In this document: positions 13,476 to 26,995 of the stretch, in pieces | How positions within the stretch are numbered: the first letter of the stretch is position 1 | How the letters are laid out: every line of letters begins with the position of its first letter | DNA from: Agelas oroides | Taxonomy: Eukaryota > Porifera > Demospongiae > Agelasida > Agelasidae | Length of the DNA stretch: 64,000 nucleotides | Assembly (NCBI GenBank): GCA_949130485.1 | Contig: OX422193.1 | Span: 2,792,371 to 2,856,370, forward strand | Direction of reading: 5' to 3' | Notes under the pieces: model-generated | The model's database searches: none | What the model saw: the letters and a program-made list of their open reading frames with translations, nothing else | What the model was told of the DNA's origin: nothing | Program-made: the position numbers and the translations under genes

Positions 13476-15796
13476 CCTGGCTTGACCAGACACACCCTCA
13501 CTCTACCACACTCTACCATGGCTCGACACGACTCTACCTCACTCTACCACACTCTACCCCGACTCTATATCAATCTACCTCACTCAACCTTGACTCTACC
13601 TCACTCTACCACACTCTACCCTGGCTCGACGCGACTCTACCTCACTCTACCACACTCTACCTTGGCCCCACCCGACTCTACCTCACTCTACTACTCTCTA
13701 CCCTTGCTTGACTCGACTGTACCTCATTGCACCACACACTACCCCGACTCTACATCAATCTACCCCACTCTACCCTGGCTCATCCCGATTCTACCTCACT
13801 CTACCACACTCTACCATGGCTCGACCCGACTCTACCTCACTCTACCACACTCTTCCCCGACTCTACCTCACTCTACCACACTCTAATCTGGCTCGACCCG
13901 ACTCTACCTCACTCTACCACACTCTACCCGGGCTCGAGACGACTCTACCTCACTCCACCACACTCTACCGTGGCTCGAACAGACTCTACCTCACTCTAGC
14001 ACACTCTACCCTGACTCTACCTCACTCTGCCACATTCTACCCTAGCTCGACACGAATCTACCTCACTCTACCACACTCTACCCTAGCTCGACCCGACTCT
14101 ACCTCACTCTACCACACTCTACACCGACTCTACCTCACTCTAACACTCTCTTCCCCGACTCTACCTCACTCTACCACACTCTACCCTGGCTCATCCCGAC
14201 TCTGCCTCACTCTACCTCACTCTACCCTGGCTCGAACCGACTCTACCTCACTCTACCACACTCTACCCCGACTCTACCTCACTCTACCACACTCTACCTT
14301 GGAGAGACCCGACTCTACCTCACTCCACCATACCCTACCCAGCCTAGACCAGAATCTACCTGACTCTACCACACTCTACCCTGTCTCGACCCGACTCCAC
14401 CTCACTCTACCACAATCTACCCCGATTCTACCTCACTCTACCACACTCTACCCTGGATCAACCCGACTCTACCTCACTCTACCACACTCTACCCTGGTTT
14501 CAGACGACTCTACCTCACTCTACCACACTCTACCGTGGTTCGACCCGACTCTACTTCACTCTACCATACTCTACCCTGACTCTACCTCATTCTGCCACAC
14601 TCTACCCTGGCTCGACACGATTCTACCTCACTCTACCACACTCTACCCTGGCTCGACCCGACTCTACCTCCCTCTACCACACTCTACCCTGGCTCGACAC
14701 GATTCTACCTCACTCTACCACACTCTACCCCGACTCTATATCACTCTACCTCACTCTACCTTGACTCTACCTCACTCTACCACTCTCTAATCTGGCTCGA
14801 CCCGACTCTACCTCACTCTACCACACTCTACCCTAGCTCGAGACGACTCTACCTCACTCCACCACACTCTACCGTGGCTCGAACAGACTCTACCTCACTC
14901 TACCATACTCTACCCTGGCTCATCCCGACTCTGCCTCACTCTACCTCACTCTACCCTGGCTCGAACCGACTCTACCTCACTCTACCACACTCTACCTTGG
15001 ATAGACCCGACTCTACCTCACTCCACCATACCCTACCCAGCCTAGACCAGAATCTACCTGACTCTACCACACTCTACCCTGTCTCGACCCGACTCCACCT
15101 CACTCTACCACAATCTACCCCGACTCTACCTCACTCTACCACACTCTACCCTGGATCAACCCGACTCTACCTCACTCTACCACACTCTACCCTGGCTTCA
15201 GACGACTCTACCTCACTCTACCACACTCTACCGTGGTTCGACCCGACTCTACCTCACTCTACCACACTCTACCCTGACTCTACCTCACTCTGCCTCACTC
15301 TACCCTGGCTCGACACGATTCTACCTCACTCTACCACACTCTACCCTGGCTCGACCCGACTCTACCTCACTCTACCACACTCTACCCTGGCTCGACACGA
15401 TTCTACCTCACTCTACCACACTCTACCCCGACTCTATATCACTCTACCTCACTCTACCTTGACTCTACCTCACTCTACCACACTCTAATCTGGCTCGACC
15501 CGACTCTACCTCACTCTACCACACTCTACCCTAGCTCGAGACGACTCTACCTCACTCCACCACACTCTACCGTGGCTCGAACAGACTCTACCTCACTCTA
15601 CCATACTCTACCCTGACTCTACCTCACTCTCCCACTCTCTATCCTGGCTCGACACGACTCTACCTCACTCTACCACACTCTACCCTGGCTCGATCCGACT
15701 CTACCTCACTCTACCACACTCTACCACACTCTACACCGACTATACCTCACTCTACCACTCTCTTCCCCGACTCTACCTCACTCTACCGCACTCTAC
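13476..15796 (+). repeat. 1623-bp unit, copy 2, enlarged to 2321 bp
   Basis: Carries the same ordered marks as copy 1 (CCCGGGCTCGAG at 13927) but is 698 bp longer because of an internal tandem duplication at 14181-15607. It shares private variants with copy 3 that copy 1 lacks, such as CTTGGAGAGACCC and GGTTTCAGACG, which makes it the closer relative of copy 3. Confidence 0.87.
14181..15607 (+). repeat. Internal tandem duplication (729 and 698 bp)
   Basis: The CTACCCTGGCTCATCCCGAC mark at 14181 recurs at 14910 (offset 729). Further right the offset falls to 698, because the second copy lacks one 31-bp monomer before the CTTGGATAGACCC mark. This shows gain of a large block and loss of exactly one short monomer within the same event or soon after it. 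The two copies also differ in CTTGGAGAG versus CTTGGATAG. Confidence 0.87.
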
Positions 15797-16248
15797 CCTG
15801 GCTTGACCAGAAACACCCTCATTCTACCACACTCTACCATGGCTCGACACGACTCTACCTCACTCTACCACACTCTACCCCGACTCTATATCAATCTACC
15901 TCACTCAACCTTGACTCTACCTCACTCTGCCACACTCTAATCTGGCTCGACCCGACTCTACCTCACTCTACCACACTCTACCCTAGCTCGAGACGACTCT
16001 ACCTCACTCCACCACACTCTACCGTGGCTCGAACAGACTCTACCTCATTCTACCATACTCTACCCTGACTCTACCTCACTCTCCTACTCTCTATCCTGGC
16101 TCGACACGACTCTACCTCACTCTACCACACTCTACCCTGGCTCGATCCGACTCTACCTCACTCTACCACGCTCTACCACACTCTACACCGACTATACCTC
16201 ACTCTACCACTCTCTTCCCCGACTCTACCTCACTCTACCGCACTCTAC
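15797..16248 (+). repeat. Second copy of the 452-bp inserted block
   Basis: Same structure and the same CCAGAAACACCCTCATTC opening variant as 13024-13475. It sits again directly before a full 1623-bp unit, so the block of 452 bp plus unit was amplified as one segment. Confidence 0.87.
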
Positions 16249-17870
16249 CCTGGCTTGAACAGACACACCCTCACTCTACCACACTCTACCATGGCTCGAC
16301 ACGACTCTACCTCACTCTACCACACTCTACCCCGACTCTATATCAATCTACCTCACTCAACCTTGACTCTACCTCACTCTACCACACTCTACCCTGGCTC
16401 GACACGACTCTACCTCACTCTACCACACTCTACCTTGGCCCCACCCGACTCTACCTCACTCTACTACTCTCTACCCTTGCTTGACCCGACTCTACCTCAT
16501 TGCACCACACACTACCCCGACTCTACATCAATCTACCCCACTCTACCCTGGCTCATCCCGATTCTACCTCACTCTACCACACTCTACCATGGCTCGACCC
16601 GACTCTACCTCACTCTACCACACTCTTCCCCGACTCTACCTCACTCTACCACACTCTAATCTGGCTCGACCCGACTCTACCTCACTCTACCACACTCTAC
16701 CCGGGCTCGAGACGACTCTACCTCACTCCACCACACTCTACCGTGGCTCGAACAGACTCTACCTCACTCTAGCACACTCTACCCTGACTCTACCTCACTC
16801 TGCCACATTCTACCCTAGCTCGACACGAATCTACCTCACTCTACCACACTCTACCCTAGCTCGACCCGACTCTACCTCACTCTACCACACTCTACACCGA
16901 CTCTACCTCACTCTAACACTCTCTTCCCCGACTCTACCTCACTCTACCACACTCTACCCTGGCTCATCCCGACTCTGCCTCACTCTACCTCACTCTACCC
17001 TGGCTCGAACCGACTCTACCTCACTCTACCACACTCTACCCCGACTCTACCTCACTCTACCACACTCTACCTTGGAGAGACCCGACTCTACCTCACTCCA
17101 CCATACCCTACCCAGCCTAGACCAGAATCTACCTGACTCTACCACACTCTACCCTGTCTCGACCCGACTTCACCTCACTCTACCACAATCTACCCCGACT
17201 CTACCTCACTCTACCACACTCTACCCTGGATCAACCCGACTCTACCTGACTCTACCACACTCTACCCTGGTTTCAGACGACTCTACCTCACTCTACCACA
17301 CTCTACCGTGGTTCGACCCGACTCTACTTCACTCTACCACACTCTACCCTGACTCTACCTCATTCTGCCACACTCTACCCTGGCTCGACACGATTCTACC
17401 TCACTCTACCACACTCTACCCTGGCTCGACCCGACTCTACCTCACTCTACCACACTCTACCCTGGCTCGACACGATTCTACCTCACTCTACCACACTCTA
17501 CCCCGACTCTATATCACTCTACCTCACTCTACCTTGACTCTACCTCACTCTACCACACTCTAATCTGGCTCGACCCGACTCTACCTCACTCTACCACACT
17601 CTACCCTAGCTCGAGACGACTCTACCTCACTCCACCACACTCTACCGTGGCTCGAACAGACTCTACCTCACTCTACCATACTCTACCCTGACTCTACCTC
17701 ACTCTCCCACTCTCTATCCTGGCTCGACACGACTCTACCTCACTCTACCACACTCTACCCTGGCTCGATCCGACTCTACCTCACTCTACCACACTCTACC
17801 ACACTCTACACCGACTATACCTCACTCTACCACTCTCTTCCCCGACTCTACCTCACTCTACCGCACTCTA
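16249..17870 (+). repeat. 1623-bp unit, copy 3 (1622 bp)
   Basis: Ordered marks as in copy 1, with CCCGGGCTCGAG at 16700. It shares CTTGGAGAGACCC and GGTTTCAGACG with copy 2. The distance to the next opening monomer is 1622, because the join at about 17870 reads CTCTACCTGG instead of CTCTACCCTGG, a one-base deletion. Single-base indels like this are rare in the array compared with indels of whole decamers. Confidence 0.87.
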
Positions 17871-18968
17871 CCTGGCTTGACCAGACACACCCTCACTCTA
17901 CCACACTCTACCATGGCTCGACACGACTCTACCTCACTCTACCACACTCTACCCCGACTCTATATCAATCTACCTCACTCAACCTTGACTCTACCTCACT
18001 CTACCACACTCTACCCTGGCTCGACACGACTCTACCTCACTCTACCACACTCTACCTTGGCCCCACCCGACTCTACCTCACTCTACTACTCTCTACCCTT
18101 GCTTGACCCGACTCTACCTCATTCCACCACACACTACCCCGACTCTACATCAATCTACCCCACTCTACCCTGGCTCATCCCGATTCTACCTCACTCTACC
18201 ACACTCTACCATGGCTCAACCCGACTCTACCTCACTCTACCACACTCTTCCCCGACTCTACCTCACTCTACCACACTCTAATCTGGCTCGACCCGACTCT
18301 ACCTCACTCTACCACACTCTACCCAGGCTCGAGATGACTCTACCTCACTCCACCACACTCTACCGTGGCTCGAACAGACTCTACCTCACTCTACCACACT
18401 CTACCCTGACTCTACCTCACTCTGCCACATTCTACCCTGGCTCGACACGAATCTACCTCACTCTACCACACTCTACCCTAGCTCGACCCGACTCTACCTC
18501 ACTCTACCACACTCTACACCGACTCTACCTCACTCTAACACTCTCTTCCCCGACTCTACCTCACTCTACCACACTCTACCCTGGCTCATCCCGACTCTGC
18601 CTCACTCTACCTCACTCTACCCTGGCTCGAACCGACTCTACCTCACTCTACCACACTCTACCCCGACTCTACCTCACTCTACCACACTCTACCTTGGATA
18701 GACCCGACTCTACCTCACTCCACCATACCCTACCCAGCCTAGACCAGAATCTATCTGACTCTACCACACTCTACCCTGTCTCGACCCGACTCCACCTCAC
18801 TCTACCACAATCTACCCCGATTCTACCTCACTCTACCACACTCTACCCTGGATCAACCCGACTCTACCTCACTCTACCACACTCTACCCTGGCTTCAGAC
18901 GACTCTACCTCACTCTACCACACTCTACCGTGGTTCGACCCGACTCTACCTCACTCTACCACACTCTA
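17871..18968 (+). repeat. 1623-bp unit, copy 4, truncated
   Basis: Carries the first two thirds of the unit to about 18968, then switches into the 2.15-kb module. The CCCGGGCTCGAGACG mark of other copies reads CCCAGGCTCGAGATG here (about 18322-18336): two CpG sites have changed to CpA and TpG in the same monomer. That is the pattern expected of deamination of methylated cytosine. Confidence 0.85.
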
Positions 18969-21120
18969 ACCCGACTCTACCTCACTCTACCACACTCTAC
19001 CCTGGCTCAACCCGACTCTACCTCACTCTACCACACTCTACCCTGGCTTCAGACGACTCTACCTCACTCTATCACACTCTACCGTGGTTCGACCCAACTC
19101 TACCTCATTCTACCACACTCTACTCTGACTCTACCTCACTCTGCCACACTCTACCCTGGCTTGACACGATTCTACCTCACTCCACCGCACTCTACCCTGT
19201 CTCGACCCGACTCTACCTCACTCTACCACACTCTACACCGACTCTACCTCACTCTACCACTCTCTTCCAAGACTCTACCTCACTCTACCACAATCTACCC
19301 TGGCTCGACCCGAATCTACCTCAGTATACCACACTATACCCTGGCTCGACCCGACTCTACCTCACTCTACCACTCTCTACCCTGGCTCGACCCGACTCTA
19401 CCTCATTCTATCACACACTATCCCGACTCTACATCAATCTACCCCACTCTACCCTGGCTCATCCCGACTCTACCTCACTCTACCACACTCTACCCTGGCT
19501 CGACCCGACTCTACCTCACTCTACCACACTCTTCCCCGACTCTACCTCACTCTACCACACTCTACCCTTACTCTACCTCAATCTACCACACTCTACCCTG
19601 GCTCAACCCGACTCTCTATCACTCTACCACACTCTGCCCTGACTCAACCCGACTCTACCTCAATCTACCACACTCTACCCTGGGTCGACCGGACTCTACC
19701 TCACTCTACCACACTCTACCCTAGCTCGACCCGACACTACCTCACTCTACCACACTCTACCATGGTTCGACCCAACTCTCCCTCACTCTACCACACTCTA
19801 CACTGGCTCGACCCCACTCTACCTCACTCTACCACGCTCTAACCCGACTCTACCTCACTCTACCACACCCTACCCTTACTATACTTCAATCTACCACAAT
19901 CTACCCTGGCTCAACCCGACTCTACTTCACTCTACCACCATCTAGCCTGGCTCGACCCGACTCTCTTCCACACTCTACCCGACTCTACCTCACTCTAACA
20001 CACTCAACCCCGACTCTACCTCACTCTACCACACTCTACCCTGGCTCGACCCGACTCTACCTCAGTATACCACACTATACCCTGGCTCGACCCGACTCTA
20101 CGTCACTCTACCACTCTCTACCCTGGCTCGACCCGACTCTACCTCATTCTATCGCACACTACCCCGACTCTACCCCGACTCTACCTCACTCTACCACACT
20201 CTACCCTGGCTCGACCCGACTCTACCTCAGTATACCACACTATATCCTGGCTCGACCCGACTCTACCTCACTGTACCACTCTCTACCCTGGCTCGACCCG
20301 ACTCTACCTCATTCTATCACACACTACCCCGACTCTACCCTGGCTCGACCAGACACACCCTCACTCTACCACACTCTACCATGGCTCGACACGACTCTAC
20401 CTCACTCTACCACACTCTACCCCGACACTATATCACTCTACCTCACTCTACCTTGACTCTACCTCACACTACCACACTCTACCCTAGCTCGAGACGACTC
20501 TACCTCACTCCACCACACTCTACCGTGGCTCGAACAGACTCTACCTCACTCTACCATACTCTACCCTGACTCTACCTCACTCTCCCACTCTCTATCCTGG
20601 CTCGACACGACTCTACCTCACTCTACCACACTCTACCCTGGCTCGATCCGACTCTACATCACTCTACCACACTCTACCACACTCTACACCGACTATACCT
20701 CACTCTACCACTCTCTTCCCCGACTCTACCTCACTCTACCACACTCTACCCTGGCTTGACCAGACACACCCTCACTCTACCACACTCTACCATGGCTCGA
20801 CACGACTCTACCTCACTCTACCACACTCTACCCCGACTCTATATCAATCTACCTCACTCAACCTTGACTCTACCTCACTCTACCACACTCTACCCTGGCT
20901 CGACACGACTCTACCTCACTCTACCACACTCTACCTTGGCCCCACCCGACTCTACCTCACTCTACCACTCTCTACCCTTGCTTGACCCGACTCTACCTCA
21001 TTCCACCACACACTACCCCGACTCTACATCAATCTACCCCACTCTACCCTGGCTCATCCCGATTCTACCTCACTCTACCACACTCTACCATGGCTCGACC
21101 CGACTCTACCTCACTCTACC
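18968..21120 (+). repeat. 2.15-kb module, second copy
   Basis: Matches 8565-10720 at an offset of about 10398, including the 165-bp duplication (20063 and 20228) and the ACACTATATCAC variant near 20426. Unlike the first copy it runs without a break into the 1623-bp unit whose opening monomer is at 20750. Confidence 0.85.
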
Positions 21121-22120
21121 ACACTCTTCCCCGACTCTACCTCACTCTACCACACTCTAATCTGGCTCGACCCGACTCTACCTCACTCTACCACACTCTA
21201 CCCGGGCTCGAGACGACTCTACCTCACTCCACCACACTCTACCGTGGCTCGAACAGACTCTACCTCACTCTACCACACTCTACCCTGACTCTACCTCACT
21301 CTGCCACATTCTACCCTGGCTCGACACGAATCTACCTCACTCTACCACACTCTACCCTAGCTCGACCCGACTCTACCTCACTCTACCACACTCTACACCG
21401 ACTCTACCTCACTCTAACACTCTCTTCCCCGACTCTACCTCACTCTACCACACTCTACCCTGGCTCATCCCGACTCTGCCTCACTCTACCTCACTCTACC
21501 CTGGCTCGAACCGACTCTACCTCACTCTACCACACTCTACCCCGACTCTACCTCACTCTACCACACTCTACCTTGGATAGACCCGACTCTACCTCACTCC
21601 ACCATACCCTACCCATCCTAGACCAGAATCTACCTGACTCTACCACACTCTACCCTGTCTCGACCCGACTCCACCTCACTCTACCACAATCTACCCCGAC
21701 TCTACCTCACTCTACCACACTCTACCCTGGATCAACCCGACTCTACCTCACTATACCACACTCTACCCTGGCTTCAGACGACTCTACCTCACTCTACCAC
21801 ACTCTACCGTGGTTCGACCCGACTCTACCTCACTCTACCACACTCTACCCTGACTCTACCTCACTCTACCCTGACTCTACCTCACTCTGCCACACTCTAC
21901 CCTGGCTCGACACGATTCTACCTCACTCTACCACACTCTACCCTGGCTCGACCCGACTCTACCTCACTCTACCCCACTCTACCCTGGCTCGACACGATTC
22001 TACCTCACTCTACCACACTCTACCCTGGCTGGACCCGACTCTACCTCACTCTACCACACTCTACACCGACTCTACCTCACTCTACCACTCTCTTCCACGA
22101 CTCTACCTCATTCTACCACA
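20750..22120 (+). repeat. 1623-bp unit, copy 5
   Basis: Opening CCTGGCTTGACC at 20750, CCCGGGCTCGAG at 21201, CTTGGATAGACCC near 21570. A short duplication of CCTGACTCTACCTCACTCT occurs near 21850. After about 21990 the unit is replaced by monomers of the next HOR. An 805-codon open frame covers 20982-23399; it is the satellite read in a stop-free stretch and not a supported gene. Confidence 0.83.
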
Positions 22121-25100
22121 CTCTACCCTTACTCTACCTCAATCTACCACACTCTACCCTGGCTCAACCCGACTCTCTATCACTCTACCACACTCTACCA
22201 TGGCTCGACACGAGTTTACCTCACTCTACCACACTCTATTCTGGGTCGACCCGACTCTACCTCACTCTACCACACTCTACCCTGGCTCGACCCCACTCTA
22301 CCTCACTCTTCCACACTCTACCCTTGCTGTACCCGACTCTACCTCACTCTACCACACTCTACCCTTACTCTACCTCAATCTACCGCACTCTACCCTGGCT
22401 CAACCAGACTCTCTATCCCACTACCACACTCTACCATGGCTCGACACGACTCTACCTCACTCTACCACACTCTACCCTGACTCTACCTCACTGTACCTCA
22501 CTCTACCTTCAGTCTACCTCACTCTACTACACTCTACCCTGGCTCGACCCGACTCTACCTCACTCTACCACACTCTACCCTGCCTCCACCCGACTCTACC
22601 TCACTCTACCACACCCTATTCTGGCTCGACCCGACTCTACCTCACTCTACCACACTCTACCCTGGCTCGACCCGACTCTACCTCACTCTTCCACACTCTA
22701 CCCTTGCTGCACCCGACTCTACCTCACTCTACGACACTCTACCTCACTCTACCACACTCTACCCTTACTCTACCTCAATCTACCGCACTCTACCCTGGCT
22801 CAACCAGACTCTCTATCACTCTATCACACTCTACCATGGCTCGACACGACTCTACCTCACTCTACAACACTCTACCCTGGCTCGATCCGACTCTACCTCA
22901 CTCTACCACACTCTACCACACTCTACACCGACTATACCTCACTCTACCACTCTCTTCCCCGACTCTACCTCACTCTACCACACTCTACCCTGGCTTGACC
23001 AGACACACCCTCACTCTACCACACTCTACCATGGCTCGACACGACTCTACCTCACTCTACCACACTCTACCCCGACTCTATATCAATCTACCTCACTCAA
23101 CCTTGACTCTACCTCACTCTACCACACTCTACCCTGGCTCGACACGACTCTACCTCACTCTACCACACTCTACCTTGGCCCCACCCGACTCTACCTCACT
23201 CTACCACTCTCTACCCTTGCTTGACCCGACTCTACCTCATTCCACCACACACTACCCCGACTCTACATCAATCTACCCCACTCTACCCTGGCTCATCCCG
23301 ATTCTACCTCACTCTACCACACTCTACCATGGCTCGACCCGACTCTACCTCACTCTACCACACTCTTCCCCGACTCTACCTCACTCTACCACACTCTAAT
23401 CTGGCTCGACCCGACTCTACCTCACTCTACCACACTCTACCCGGGCTCGAGACGACTCTACCTCACTCCACCACACTCTACCGTGGCTCGAACAGACTCT
23501 ACCTCACTCTACCACACTCTACCCTGACTCTACCTCACTCTGCCACATTCTACCCTGGCTCGACACGAATCTACCTTAATCTACCACAGTCTACCCTAGC
23601 TCGACCCGACTCTACCTCACTCTACCACACTCTACACCGACTCTACCTCACTCTAACACTCTCTTCCCCGACTCTACCTCACTCTACCACACTCTACCCT
23701 GGCTCATCCCGACTCTGCCTCACTCTACCTCACTCTACCCTGGCTCGAACCGACTCTACCTCACTCTACCACACTCTACCTTGGATAGACCCGACTCTAC
23801 CTCACTCCACCATACCCTACCCAGCCTAGACCAGAATCTACCTGACTCTACCACACTCTACCCTGTCTCGACCTGACTCCACCTCACTCTACCACAATCT
23901 ACCCCGACTCTACCTCACTCCACCACACTCTACCCTGGATCAACCCGACTCTACCTCACTCTACCACACTCTACCCTGGCTTCAGACGACTCTACCTCAC
24001 TCTACCGCACTCTACCGTGGTTCGACCTGACTCTACCTCACTCTACCACACTCTACCCTTACTCTATCTCAATCTACCACACTCTACCCTGGCTCAACCC
24101 GACTCTCTATCACTCTACCACACTCTACCATGGCTCGACACGACTTTACCTCACTCTACCACACTCTATTCTGGCTCGACCCGACTCTACCTCACTCTAC
24201 CACACTCTACCCTGGCTCGACCCGACTCTACCTCACTCTTCCACACTCTACCCTTGCTGCACCCGACTCTACCTCACTCTACCACACTCTACCTCACTCT
24301 ACCACACTCTACCCTTACTCTACCTCAATCTACCGCACTCTACCCTGGCTCAACCAGACTCTCTATCACACTACCACACTCTACCATGGCTCGACACGAC
24401 TCTACCTCACTCTACCACACTTTACCCTGACTCTACCTCACTGTACCTCACTCTACCTTCAGTCTACCTCACTCTACTACACTCTACCCTGGCTCGACCC
24501 GACTCTACCTCACTCTACCACACTCTACCCTGCCTCCACCCGACTCTACCTCACTCTACCACACCCTATTCTGGCTCGACCCGACTCTACCTCACTCTAC
24601 CACACTCTACCCTGGCTCGACCCGACTCTACCTCACTCTTCCACACTCTACCCTTGCTGCACCCGACTCTACCTCACTCTACCACACTCTACCTCACTCT
24701 ACCACACTCTACCCTTACTCTACCTCAATCTACCGCACTCTACCCTGGCTCAACCAGACTCTCTATCACACTACCACACTCTACCATGGCTCGACACGAC
24801 TCTACCTCACTCTACCACACTCTACCCTGGCTCGATCCGACTCTACCTCACTCTACCACACTCTACCACACTCTACACCGACTATACCTCACTCTACCAC
24901 TCTCTTCCCCGACTCTACCTCACTGTACCACACTCTACCCTGGCTTGACCAGACACACCCTCACTCTACCACACTCTACCATGGCTCGACACGACTCTAC
25001 CTCACTCTACCACACTCTACCCCGACTCTATATCAATCTACCTCACTCAACCTTGACTCTACCTCACTCTACCACAATCTACCCTGGCTCGACACGACTC

Positions 25101-25941
25101 TACCTCACTCTACCACACTCTACCTTGGCCCCACCCGACTCTACCTCACTCTACCACTCTCTACCCTTGCTTGACCCGACTCTACCTCATTCCACCACAC
25201 ACTACCCCGACTCTACATCAATCTACCCCACTCTACCCTGGCTCATCCCGATTCTACCTCACTCTACCACACTCTACCATGGCTCGACCCGACTCTACCT
25301 CACTCTACCACACTCTTCCCCGACTCTACCTCACTCTACCACACTCTAATCTGGCTCGACCCGACTCTACCTCACTCTACCACACTCTACCCGGGCTCGA
25401 GACGACTCTACCTCACTCCACCACACTCTACCGTGGCTCGAACAGACTCTACCTCACTCTACCACACTCTACCCTGACTCTACCTCACTCTGCCACATTC
25501 TACCCTGGCTCGACACGAATCTACCTCACTCTACCACACTCTACCCTAGCTCGACCCGACTCTACCTCACTCTACCACACTCTACACCGACTCTACCTCA
25601 CTCTAACACTCTCTTCCCCGACTCTACCTCACTCTACCACACTCTACCCTGGCTCATCCCGACTCTGCCTCACTCTACCTCACTCTACCCTGGCTCGAAC
25701 CGACTCTACCTCACTCTACCACGCTGTACCCCGACTCTACCTCACTCTACCACACTCTACCTTGGATAGACCCGACTCTACCTCACTCCACCATACCCTA
25801 CCCAGCCTAGACCAGAATCTACCTGACTCTACCACACTCTACCCTGTCTCGACCCGACTCCACCTCACTCTACCACAATCTACCCCGACTCTACCTCACT
25901 CTACCACACTCTACCCTGGATCAACCCGACTCTACCTCACT
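22121..25941 (+). repeat. 1950-bp higher-order repeat, two copies
   Basis: Marks recur 1950 bp apart: CAGTCTACCTC at 22510 and 24460, CCTGGCTTGACC at 22989 and 24939, CCCGGGCTCGAG at 23440 and 25390. The offset is 1930 at the left end, where the second copy gains two decamers (near 24290), and 1981 at the right end, where the first copy lacks one 31-mer (near 23780). Each copy contains part of the 1623-bp unit plus the CACCCTATTCTGG / CTTGCTGCACC module. Confidence 0.87.
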
Positions 25942-26995
25942 CTACCACACTCTAACCTGACTCTACCTCACTCTGCTACACTCTACCCTGGCTCGACACG
26001 ATTCTACCTCACTCTACCACACTCTACCCTCGCTGGACCCGACTCTACCTCACTCTACCACACTCTACACCGACTCTACCTCACTCTACCACTCTCTTCC
26101 ACGACTCTACCTCACTCTACCACACTCTACCCTTACTCTACCTCAATCTACCACACTCTACCCTGGCTCAACCCGACTCTCTATCACTCTACCACACTCT
26201 ACCATGGCTCGACACGACTTTACCTCACTCTACCACACTCTATTCTGGCTCGACCCGACTCTACCTCACTCTACCACACTCTACCCTGGCTCGACCCGAC
26301 TCTACCTCACTCTTCCACACTCTACCCTTGCTGCACCCGACTCTACCTCACTCTACCACACTCTACCTCACTCTACCACACTCTACCCTTACTCTACCTC
26401 AATCTACCGCACTCTACACTGGCTCAACCAGACTCTCTATCACACTACCACACTCTACCATGGCTCGACACGACTCTACCTCACTCTACCACACTCTACC
26501 CTGCCTCCACCCGACTCTACCTCGCTCTACCACACCCTATTCTGGCTCGACCCGACTCTACCTCACTCTACCACACTCTACCCTGGCTCGACCCGACTCT
26601 ACCTCACTCTTCCACACTCTACCCTTGCTGCACCCGACTCTACCTCACTCTACCACACTCTACCTCACTCTACCACACTCTACCCTTACTCTACCTCAAT
26701 CTACCGCACTCTACCCTGGCTCAACCAGACTCTCTATCACACTACCACACTCTACCCTTCCTCCACCAGATTCTAACTCACTCTACCACACTCTACCCTG
26801 GCTCGACCCGACTCTACCTCACTCTACCACACTCTACCCTAGCTCGACCCGACTCTACCTCACTCTTCCACACTCTACCCTTGCTGCACCCGACTCTACC
26901 TCACTCTACCACACTCTACCTCACTCTACCACACTCTACCCTTACTCTACCTCAATCTACCGCACTCTACCCTGGCTCAACCAGACTCTACTTCA
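25942..26995 (+). repeat. Module with 297/256-bp short tandem repeats
   Basis: The ACCCTTGCTG mark lies at 26324, 26621 and 26877, giving steps of 297 and 256 bp. The steps differ by 41, so one copy has exactly one fewer 41-mer. The right part (26501-26860) matches the left edge of the window (171-530) at offset 26330. Confidence 0.83.

Noticed and set aside
20982-23399. 805-codon open frame, with 733 codons at 25171-27372 and many shorter ones
   Set aside because: Stop-free because of the repeat composition. All three + frames give the same peptide cycle, frames shift at every 41- or 31-mer, starts are arbitrary (often TTG or CTG-like), and variants add stops freely. No domain, ribosome binding site, promoter or codon constraint is visible.
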